From: an uncultured Bacillota bacterium
Lineage (GTDB): Bacteria > Bacillota > Clostridia > Peptostreptococcales > Anaerovoracaceae
Reading direction: 5' to 3'
DNA length: 5,084 nt
NCBI GenBank assembly: GCA_946546075.1
Contig: CAMNNV010000099.1
Coordinates: 1 to 5,084, forward strand
Shown: positions 1-4,930 of the stretch, piece after piece
Layout: every line of letters starts with the position of its first letter
Position numbering within the stretch: position 1 is the first letter of the stretch
Program-made: the position numbers and the translations under genes
The notes under the pieces: generated by a model
What the model was told of the DNA's origin: nothing
Seen by the model: the letters and a program-made list of their open reading frames with translations, nothing else
Database searches by the model: none

Positions 1-464
1 GACAGAAGATCAACGTCAAGGTTCTTTCCATGAACGCAGAGAAGGGCAAGATCTCACTTGGCCTCAAGCAGAACCAGCCTGAACCATGGTCCGTAATCGA
101 CGAGAACTACCAGGTAGGACAGGTTATCGAAGGCAAAGTAGTCCAGATCAAGGAATACGGTGCATTCGTAGAACTCGAGCCAGGTCTCGACGGACTGGTA
201 CACATCTCAGAAGTTGCTCATAAGAGAGTTGCTAACATCAACGACGAACTGGAAGTTGGTCAGATCGTTACAGCTAAGATTCTCGAGATCGATAAGGATA
301 GGAAGAGAATCAGCCTGAGCATCAGAGAGACGATCGATCCTGAAGCAGAGAAGGCTGCTGAGGAAGAAGCTGCTGTAGAAGAACCTGCAGTAGAAGAAAC
401 TCCAGCAGAAGCACCTGTTGAGGAAGCAGCTCCTGTAGAAGAAGCACCAGCTGAAGAAGAATAA
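1..464 (+). CDS. rpsA: Ribosomal protein S1-type protein, C-terminal part (5' end outside window)
   Basis: The frame is open from the left edge (first complete codon at base 3) to TAA at 462-464, giving 153 visible residues, so the start lies outside. Visible residues 1 to about 22 look like the end of one S1 (OB-fold) repeat, including the typical GKISLGLK stretch. After a short linker with the typical EPW, a full S1 repeat of about 75 residues follows (bases about 108-330), with the hallmarks GKVVQIKEYGAFVEL, GLDGLVHISE and RKRISLSI. S1 repeats bind single-stranded RNA; ribosomal S1 helps mRNA docking on the 30S subunit. The last 40 or so residues are an acidic, low-complexity Glu/Ala/Pro tail with repeated VEE units. 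In many Clostridia the S1 repeats are fused behind IspH (HMBPP reductase). The missing N-terminus prevents deciding between plain RpsA and an IspH-S1 fusion. S1 family assignment is firm; the exact gene name is less so. Confidence 0.85.
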   Translation, partial: QKINVKVLSMNAEKGKISLGLKQNQPEPWSVIDENYQVGQVIEGKVVQIKEYGAFVELEPGLDGLVHISEVAHKRVANINDELEVGQIVTAKILEIDKDRKRISLSIRETIDPEAEKAAEEEAAVEEPAVEETPAEAPVEEAAPVEEAPAEEE

Positions 465-477
465 TCGACAAATAATC

Positions 478-506
478 AAGGGTCACCATCATGGCGACCC
501 TTTTTT
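478..506. terminator. Intrinsic terminator between convergent genes, probably bidirectional
   Basis: Bases 478-484 (AAGGGTC) pair with 496-502 (GACCCTT). Inside them CC (486-487) pairs with GG (493-494) around the loop ATCAT. A run of six T follows at 501-506, giving a Rho-independent terminator 14 nt after the S1 gene stop. Read on the minus strand the same hairpin forms, and the A-C mismatch (485/495) becomes a G-U pair, so the stem is slightly better there. Its tail on that strand (UUGAUUAUUUGU) is only moderately U-rich. It therefore probably also ends the argR-recN transcript, whose last stop codon lies about 20 bp away. The hairpin is seen directly; use in both directions is inferred. 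Confidence 0.85.
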
Positions 507-512
507 AATGTC

Positions 513-532
513 TGAAATCAGTTGAAATCAGT
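513..532. repeat. Perfect tandem duplication of a 10-bp unit at the recN stop codon
   Basis: TGAAATCAGT occurs twice head to tail (513-522 and 523-532). The right copy contains the recN stop codon (528-530, read on the minus strand) and part of the last Asn codon. The left copy lies just beyond the gene. It looks like a local slippage duplication, with no sign of function beyond lengthening the 3' untranslated stretch. Confidence 0.8.
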
Positions 533-2147
533 TGGACGAGCCGATAAGCTCCTCTGCTGATCGTAGTGTTGTTTCTGTTATATTTTCCCCACCCAGAAGT
601 CTTGCGATCTCCCGGATTTTCTCTTCTTCGGACAAGGCTCTGACTTCGGTATATGTCCTGGAATCATCGGAATGCTTGGAAATGCAGTAGTTCCACTTGC
701 CGCATGCAGCGATCTGAGGAAGGTGGGTGATGCAGATGATCTGATGATTGTCTGCGATCTCTTTGAGTTTGCGTCCTACGATGCTGGCGGCGATACCGCT
801 GATCCCGCTGTCGATCTCGTCGAATATCATGGTCGGGATCTCATCGTAGTCGCCGATGATCTTCTTGAAGGCCAGCATGATCCTGGACATCTCACCGCCG
901 GATGCGATCTTGCTGAGCGGTTTCAGAGGCTCGCCCCTGTTGGTGCTGATCAGGAACTGTACGGCATCATTACCATTCGCGGTGTAGATCGGAGCTTCCT
1001 TGAATTCCACCTGGAATACGGCATCCTTGAAGCCCAGCTGCAGCAGCTGCTCCGTGATCTGGGTCTCCAGTTCTGATGCGGCTTCCCGGCGTATCTTGGA
1101 CAACTCAGCGCTATAATACTTGAGGCGCTCGCCGCAAGCATGGAGCTCTCCCTTTAGCGAATCGATATCGGAATCCACATTATCGATGCGGGCAAGGCGC
1201 TCATCGAGATCCTGTTCGTAGGCGATGAGTTCGTCGATCGTCATGCCGTGCTTGTTCTTGAGCCGGTTTATCATGTCGGCTCTTGCGATGGCTTCGTCCA
1301 GCTCTGCAGGAGAGAAGGTTATTCTGTCTCTCATCTCACGGATGGTGGATGAGGCATCCTCCAGGTCGTAGTATATGCTGTTCATCCGCTCCGCCAGTTC
1401 CTGCAGGTCTTTCGAATACTGTCCGATATGGGACAGGGACGATGTGATGCTCTTTAGTCCCTCAAGAAGGGAGGCGCCGTCTCCTGCGGAAGCTTCATAT
1501 GCTCCCGAGAGACCTTCGTATATGAGCTCGCTGTTCTGGAGCACGGATATCCTCTGTTCAAGCTCCTCGTCCTCGCCGGACGTGAGGTTGGCTTCGGCGA
1601 TCTCCCGAGCCTCAAACTCCATGAAATCCCTCTGACGCTTGTCCTTCGCAGCCTGGGCAGTCAGCTCTTTTAACCTCGAACGCACATGGGTGTACTCCGC
1701 GTATGCCCCTGCCACGTCATCCTTTGCAGGAAGGGTCTTGTCCTTGTGGTACATGTCCACAAGATCGATGTGGTACTCCGGATCGAGAAGGGACTGGTGG
1801 TCGTACTGTCCGTGGATATCCGCCAGGCTCCTGCAAAGTTCGCTGAGGGCAGAAAGGGTGACGATCTCATCTCCTATCCTGCAAAGGTTCCTGCCGGTGG
1901 CCGATATCTCACGGGTGATGATGTATTCCTGTCCGTCTTTCTCTGCGACCATCTGGATCACAGCCTTATCTTCTCCCGAGCGCACGAAACTACTGTCAGC
2001 TCTGCTCCCGAGGGCCAGGCTGACAGCTTCGATCACGATTGATTTACCGGCACCCGTTTCGCCGGTTATGATGTTAAGACCATCGTGAAGATCGAATCTC
2101 GTATCTTCGATGGTGGCAAAATTTCTGATCTCTATATGTCTGATCAT
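528..2147 (-). CDS. recN: DNA repair protein RecN (SMC-like ATPase)
   Basis: 539 residues, close to the usual 550-570. RecN is a cytoplasmic SMC-family ATPase recruited early to DNA double-strand breaks, where it helps hold and process ends for RecA-dependent recombination. The N-terminal ATPase half opens with the typical IRNFATIED segment and Walker A GETGAGKS (residues 29-36), then the RecN-characteristic IHGQYDHQ Q-loop (111-118). Residues roughly 150-370 are Glu/Lys/Arg/Leu-rich and charged, as expected for the coiled-coil arms. The C-terminal half has the ABC signature SGGEMSR (416-422), Walker B IFDEID (441-446) followed by SGISG, and an H-loop THLPQ (474-478). All nucleotide-binding elements are intact. 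The ATG at 2147 is preceded by GGGAGC (2153-2158) at about 5 nt and places the family's N-terminus correctly. It lies 17 bp after argR on the same strand, so it is probably cotranscribed. No SOS box lies directly in front of recN; damage control would have to act at the promoter before argR. Confidence 0.97.
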   Translation of the reverse strand: MIRHIEIRNFATIEDTRFDLHDGLNIITGETGAGKSIVIEAVSLALGSRADSSFVRSGEDKAVIQMVAEKDGQEYIITREISATGRNLCRIGDEIVTLSALSELCRSLADIHGQYDHQSLLDPEYHIDLVDMYHKDKTLPAKDDVAGAYAEYTHVRSRLKELTAQAAKDKRQRDFMEFEAREIAEANLTSGEDEELEQRISVLQNSELIYEGLSGAYEASAGDGASLLEGLKSITSSLSHIGQYSKDLQELAERMNSIYYDLEDASSTIREMRDRITFSPAELDEAIARADMINRLKNKHGMTIDELIAYEQDLDERLARIDNVDSDIDSLKGELHACGERLKYYSAELSKIRREAASELETQITEQLLQLGFKDAVFQVEFKEAPIYTANGNDAVQFLISTNRGEPLKPLSKIASGGEMSRIMLAFKKIIGDYDEIPTMIFDEIDSGISGIAASIVGRKLKEIADNHQIICITHLPQIAACGKWNYCISKHSDDSRTYTEVRALSEEEKIREIARLLGGENITETTLRSAEELIGSSN

Positions 2148-2164
2148 TTCATGCTCCCATGAGC

Positions 2165-2623
2165 TTATTTGTTCATAGCAATGAGATCGTTGAGATACTC
2201 AACGACGATAGCCGCATTATCAGCGTCATCTACAACGAACATGATCGTGTTGTCTCCTGCTATGGAGCCGATGACGTGGGGTATCCCAAAGGAATCCAGG
2301 GCTTCTGCTGCTGCTCCTGCACAGCCTGACAGCGTCTTCAGGACGACGATGTTGCCGGAAGATGTGGCTGATTTGACGGTTTCCCTGTAGATGTTGGACA
2401 TCCTGCCGGACACAGGCCGCTCCTCGGTGGAGGACGGAGCATACTTATACTTGCCTGAAGGAGACAGGATCTTCACCAGCTGGAGTTCCTTGATATCACG
2501 TGATATCGTGGCCTGGGTGACTTCGTATCCGAAATCCCTCAGCAGGGAAGCCAGCTTGTCCTGCGTCTCGATCTCATGTGTCTCGATAAGCTCTAATATT
2601 TTATTTTGTCTGGAAATACGCAT
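2165..2623 (-). CDS. argR: Arginine repressor ArgR/AhrC
   Basis: 152 residues, normal for the family (about 150). ArgR is a hexameric transcription factor that binds ARG boxes with L-arginine as corepressor, repressing arginine synthesis and, in Bacillus AhrC, activating catabolism. Residues 1 to about 65 form the winged helix-turn-helix domain, with the characteristic IETQDKLA (18-25) and recognition-helix segment TQATISRDIKELQLVK (36-51). A linker follows. The C-terminal oligomerisation and arginine-binding domain (about 80-152) contains GNIVVLKTLSG and the motif GDNT (123-126). Many relatives, such as E. coli and Bacillus, have GDDT here with arginine-contacting Asp residues; Asn is a conservative variant that I believe occurs elsewhere in Clostridia. 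The start at 2623 was chosen over an in-frame ATG six codons upstream (2641) because a strong GGAGG sits 7 nt before it and would fall inside the longer reading. First gene of argR-recN; it may control its own promoter. Confidence 0.96.
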   Translation of the reverse strand: MRISRQNKILELIETHEIETQDKLASLLRDFGYEVTQATISRDIKELQLVKILSPSGKYKYAPSSTEERPVSGRMSNIYRETVKSATSSGNIVVLKTLSGCAGAAAEALDSFGIPHVIGSIAGDNTIMFVVDDADNAAIVVEYLNDLIAMNK

Positions 2624-2629
2624 GTTGAT

Positions 2630-2635
2630 ACCTCC
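2630..2635 (-). promoter_or_regulatory. argR ribosome binding site that fixes the start codon
   Basis: On the minus strand GGAGGT ends 6 nt before the ATG at 2621-2623, an almost ideal Shine-Dalgarno sequence and spacing. The alternative upstream ATG (2639-2641) has no comparable site before it and would add six residues (MTGGIN) encoded across this site. Confidence 0.85.
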
Positions 2636-2649
2636 GGTCATGGATATAT

Positions 2650-2663
2650 ATGAATTATATCAT
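2650..2663. promoter_or_regulatory. Possible degenerate ARG box over the argR -10 region
   Basis: Bases 2650-2663 read ATGAATTATATCAT. The outer four bases form an inverted repeat (ATGA...TCAT), and the left half TGAAT matches the ARG-box half site (consensus TGAAT-N4-ATTCA). The right half fits poorly and the half-site spacing is about 2 bp short. Its position directly on the argR -10 hexamer would suit autorepression, as known for ArgR families. The match is weak in an AT-rich region, so this is only a candidate. Confidence 0.25.
2654..2662 (-). promoter_or_regulatory. Promoter of argR-recN (extended -10)
   Basis: On the minus strand a perfect -10 hexamer TATAAT (2659-2654) is preceded by TGA (2662-2660), giving the extended -10 TGnTATAAT. 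The hexamer 17 bp upstream, TTACGG (2682-2677), is a poor -35, which fits an extended -10 promoter. Transcription would begin near 2647, leaving a leader of about 24 nt that contains the GGAGGT site. Inferred from sequence only. Confidence 0.65.
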
Positions 2664-2690
2664 ACAATAGAATGTGCCGTAACATAATCC

Positions 2691-2719
2691 TTAACAAACA
2701 TATGTTTGTATGGTATACT
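2691..2719 (+). promoter_or_regulatory. Sigma-A promoter of the ruvCAB-queA operon
   Basis: The -35 TTAACA (2691-2696, 5/6 match) and -10 TATACT (2714-2719, 5/6 match) are separated by exactly 17 bp. TG at 2711-2712 makes an extended -10 (TGGTATACT). Transcription would begin near 2726, about 25 nt before the ruvC ATG. This is a strong housekeeping-type promoter, which makes sense if it is held down by the operator in its spacer. Confidence 0.82.
2694..2709. promoter_or_regulatory. LexA (SOS) operator, perfect 16-bp palindrome
   Basis: ACAAACATATGTTTGT is its own reverse complement. Its central 14 bases match the Gram-positive LexA/DinR box CGAACRNRYGTTYC at 12 of 14 positions; the exceptions are the symmetric outer pair, A for G on the left and G for C on the right. 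It covers the last three bases of the ruvC -35 and most of the 17-bp spacer, so a bound LexA dimer would block RNA polymerase. ruv genes are classical SOS genes in E. coli and B. subtilis. The box lies about 47-62 bp upstream of the predicted argR-recN start, so it may also affect that transcript. Binding by LexA is inferred. Confidence 0.8.
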
Positions 2720-2732
2720 TTTATAAGTATAC
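2713..2732. repeat. Perfect 8-bp inverted repeat over the ruvC -10 and start site
   Basis: GTATACTT (2713-2720) and AAGTATAC (2725-2732) are exact reverse complements around TTAT. The left arm contains the -10 hexamer and the right arm covers the predicted transcription start. It could be a second operator. Only the right arm would be in the transcript, so an mRNA hairpin from this start is unlikely. The symmetry is seen; any role is unknown, and AT-rich promoter sequence can produce such dyads by chance. Confidence 0.5.
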
Positions 2733-2750
2733 ATAGAGGAGAAACTGCAC

Positions 2751-3254
2751 ATGAAGATATTGGGTATCGACCCGGGATATGCTATTATGGGTTACGGAGT
2801 GATCGAGGTGATCGGCAACCGATTCAGAGTCTGCCAGTATGGCTCCATCACTACGGAAGCAGGAAGGCCGATCGAGGAGAGACTCTCGCATCTGTACGAC
2901 TCATTGCGGGAGATCATCGATGAAGAACGGCCCGACGTAGCATCCATAGAAGAACTGTTTTTTAACAACAATGCCAAGACAGCCATCACCGTCGGCGAAG
3001 CAAGAGGCATCGCCGTTCTGGCCTGCGCCAAGGGGGGACTTGAGATCGCGGAATACACACCGATGCAGATCAAGCAGGCACTGGTAGGCTACGGCAAGGC
3101 AGAGAAGAAACAGGTGCAGATCATGGTCAAGACACTTCTCAATCTCAAAGAAGTGCCGAAACCGGATGATACGGCAGATGCACTGGCTGCAGCCATTTGC
3201 CATGCCCACGCGGCAGGCACATCGAAGAAACTTAAGGAGTTGTACGCGAGATGA
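2751..3254 (+). CDS. ruvC: Holliday junction resolvase RuvC
   Basis: 167 residues, the usual size. RuvC is a dimeric, Mg-dependent endonuclease with an RNase H-like fold that nicks two opposing strands of a Holliday junction after RuvAB has moved it. The N-terminus ILGIDPG carries catalytic Asp7. SIEELFF supplies catalytic Glu67 (the E. coli Glu66 equivalent). The C-terminal PDDTADALAAAICHAH supplies Asp140 and Asp143, matching the E. coli Asp138/Asp141 pair. All four acidic active-site residues are therefore present. A good Shine-Dalgarno GAGGAG (2736-2741) stands 9 nt before the ATG, and no upstream in-frame start competes. First gene of ruvC-ruvA-ruvB-queA, under the promoter and SOS box just upstream; its stop overlaps the ruvA start by 4 bp (ATGA). 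Confidence 0.98.
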   Translation: MKILGIDPGYAIMGYGVIEVIGNRFRVCQYGSITTEAGRPIEERLSHLYDSLREIIDEERPDVASIEELFFNNNAKTAITVGEARGIAVLACAKGGLEIAEYTPMQIKQALVGYGKAEKKQVQIMVKTLLNLKEVPKPDDTADALAAAICHAHAAGTSKKLKELYAR

Positions 3255-3865
3255 TAGGATTCCTCAGAGGAGAGCTCGCCGAGAAGGGCGACGGATACGT
3301 GATCATAGATGTTGGCGGAGTGGGATTCCAGGTTTTCGTACCGGCGAATTCCAGAGCATATCTTGCTTCCGATGGAAGTGAGATCACCGTCTACACAGCC
3401 ATGATGGTAAGAGAAGATGATATCAGCCTGTATGGTTTTTCACGAAAGGGAGAACTGGATGCTTTCCGCAAACTGATCACGGTAAGCGGTGTGGGCGCCA
3501 AGGCAGGTATCGCCATCATGTCCGCTTTCACATTGGAAGAGCTGGAGCAGGCCATTGCCTTCGAGGATTCCAAGTCCCTCACGAGGGCCAACGGCATCGG
3601 CAAGAAGACGGCGGAGAGGATCGTTCTGGAACTCAAGGATAAGTTCAAGCTGGACGGTGCAGAGCCACTGGATCCTGCGGCGGCAGCAGCTGCTGCGGGA
3701 GCAGAGGGAGCAGCACCTCATGGCGGCGGAAGAAGAGAAGCGGTAGAAGCCCTTATGGCTCTGGGATACAGCAGAGCAGAGGCTATGAGCGCACTGGCCA
3801 CCGTCAAAGAGGATGACCTCACTTCAGAAGAGTACATCAAGAAGGCTCTCAAGAACCTGTTTTAA
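3251..3865 (+). CDS. ruvA: Holliday junction branch migration protein RuvA
   Basis: 204 residues, typical (E. coli 203). RuvA tetramers bind the four-way junction and load the RuvB motors on opposite arms. Domain I (about 1-63) is the OB fold, beginning MIGFLRG and containing VGGVGFQV; VREDDISLYGF carries the acidic pin residues Glu55/Asp56 seen in E. coli that shape the junction centre. Domain II has two helix-hairpin-helix DNA-binding motifs, ITVSGVGAKAGIAIMS (about 76-91) and ANGIGKKTAERIVLELK (113-129). A flexible linker follows (about 135-160), here rich in Ala and Gly with seven consecutive Ala. Domain III (about 161-204), which contacts RuvB, has EAVEALMALGYSRAEA. AAGGAG (3234-3239) serves the start from inside ruvC, 11 nt before the ATG, and the ATGA overlap suggests translational coupling. 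ruvB begins 15 bp after the stop. Confidence 0.98.
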   Translation: MIGFLRGELAEKGDGYVIIDVGGVGFQVFVPANSRAYLASDGSEITVYTAMMVREDDISLYGFSRKGELDAFRKLITVSGVGAKAGIAIMSAFTLEELEQAIAFEDSKSLTRANGIGKKTAERIVLELKDKFKLDGAEPLDPAAAAAAAGAEGAAPHGGGRREAVEALMALGYSRAEAMSALATVKEDDLTSEEYIKKALKNLF

Positions 3866-3880
3866 AGGAATACGTGAAGT

Positions 3881-4930
3881 ATGGAATACGGAATGGATTA
3901 CGGAGAAAGAATAACGGCTGCGGAGCTGGGATCCGGGGAAGAGAGAACGGAATTCACCCTGAGGCCCCAGACGCTGGCTGAATATATAGGACAGAAGAAG
4001 GCAACGGACAACCTGAAGATCTTCATCGAGGCGGCCAAGCTGAGAGGAGAACCACTGGATCACGTGCTGTTCTACGGACCGCCGGGACTGGGCAAGACCA
4101 CCCTCGCAGGCATCATTGCCAACGAGATGGGCGTCGACATGAGGATCACATCGGGACCTGCCATCAGCAGAGCAGGAGACCTGGCTGCGATCCTGACGAA
4201 TCTCAATGAGAACGACGTTCTCTTCATCGATGAGATCCACAGACTGAACAGATCCGTCGAGGAAGTTTTGTACTCGGCTATGGAGGACTTTGCCCTCGAT
4301 ATCGTCATCGGCAAGGGCCCTTCGGCAAGATCGATCCGTCTGGACATCGCGAAGTTCACGCTGATCGGTGCCACCACGAGAGCGGGAGCACTCAGCGCAC
4401 CTTTGCGTGACCGATTCGGTGTGAACCTGAAGTTCGAACTGTACGATACGGACGAGCTGAAGACCATCATCTCAAGGTCTGCGAATCTTTTGGATGTGCC
4501 GGTGGACGACGATTCACTGACGGAGATGGCCCTGAGATCCAGAGGTACCCCGCGAGTAGCAAACCGCATGCTCAAGCGTGTCCGGGACTTCGCGCAGGTA
4601 AGAGGCGAGGGAAACATCACGCTGGACATCACGAGACAGGCGCTGACGGCCCTCGGCGTAGACGGCATGGGTCTTGAACATCTCGACAGAGAGATCCTTC
4701 GGACCATCATCGAGAGATTCAACGGAGGACCTGTTGGCATCGAGACCATCGCGGCCTCCATCGGAGAAGAGCGCGTCACCATCGAGGACGTCTACGAGCC
4801 GTATCTCATACAGGCCGGGTTCCTCCACAGGACCCAGAAGGGACGCATGGTCTCGGAGATGGCCTACAGGCACCTGGGGTTAGAATACAACAAAGACGAC
4901 GAAGAACAATTGAGGATGAAGAATACATGA
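3881..4930 (+). CDS. ruvB: Holliday junction branch migration helicase RuvB
   Basis: 349 residues, slightly longer than E. coli (336), mostly at the N-terminus. RuvB is a hexameric AAA+ ATPase that pulls duplex DNA through the RuvA-bound junction. After a variable leader, the conserved LRPQTLAEYIGQ begins at residue 27. Walker A is GPPGLGKTT (66-74) and Walker B is VLFIDEIH (113-120). Sensor 1 lies in LIGATTRAG (161-169), the arginine finger is Arg176 in PLRDRFG, and sensor 2 is the Arg of GTPR (222-225) followed by VANRML. The C-terminal winged-helix DNA-binding domain (about 263-335) contains FNGGPVGIETIA, EPYLIQAGFLHRT and GRMVSEMAYRHLG. No key residue is missing. The ATG at 3881 has AAGGA (3865-3869) at 11 nt overlapping the ruvA stop; the Met four codons later is less well placed. 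The stop overlaps queA by 4 bp. Confidence 0.98.
   Translation: MEYGMDYGERITAAELGSGEERTEFTLRPQTLAEYIGQKKATDNLKIFIEAAKLRGEPLDHVLFYGPPGLGKTTLAGIIANEMGVDMRITSGPAISRAGDLAAILTNLNENDVLFIDEIHRLNRSVEEVLYSAMEDFALDIVIGKGPSARSIRLDIAKFTLIGATTRAGALSAPLRDRFGVNLKFELYDTDELKTIISRSANLLDVPVDDDSLTEMALRSRGTPRVANRMLKRVRDFAQVRGEGNITLDITRQALTALGVDGMGLEHLDREILRTIIERFNGGPVGIETIAASIGEERVTIEDVYEPYLIQAGFLHRTQKGRMVSEMAYRHLGLEYNKDDEEQLRMKNT

Noticed and set aside
207..479. Minus-strand open frame rich in Phe, Cys and Ser opposite the S1 tail
   Set aside because: Its composition is the direct complement of the Glu/Ala codon repeats (GAA read as TTC), so it is an artefact of the acidic tail.
1639..2088. Open frames on the plus strand opposite recN (also 672-1076 and 1375-1635)
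   Set aside because: They lie wholly within well-supported recN coding sequence, have compositions typical of antisense shadows, and show no recognisable domain.
2624..2641. Longer ArgR start at the ATG in 2639-2641
   Set aside because: The six extra residues would be encoded over the strong GGAGGT site that serves the ATG at 2621-2623, and the shorter protein matches the family N-terminus.
2683..2712. A minus-strand promoter using the SOS palindrome as its spacer
   Set aside because: The best -10 found (TATGTT, 4/6) pairs with a very poor -35 at 17 bp, far weaker than the TGATATAAT extended -10 closer to argR.
4208..4222. GAGAACGACGTTCTC, an SOS-like inverted repeat in ruvB
   Set aside because: The GAAC and GTTC half sites are 3 bp apart instead of the 4 bp of a LexA box, and the site is deep inside ruvB coding sequence; the residues encoded (Glu-Asn-Asp-Val-Leu) are ordinary for the pre-Walker B region.
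4072..4782. 236-residue open frame on the minus strand opposite ruvB
   Set aside because: It is fully antisense to a conserved AAA+ gene with every motif in place; the Ser/Arg-rich translation has no recognisable family feature.
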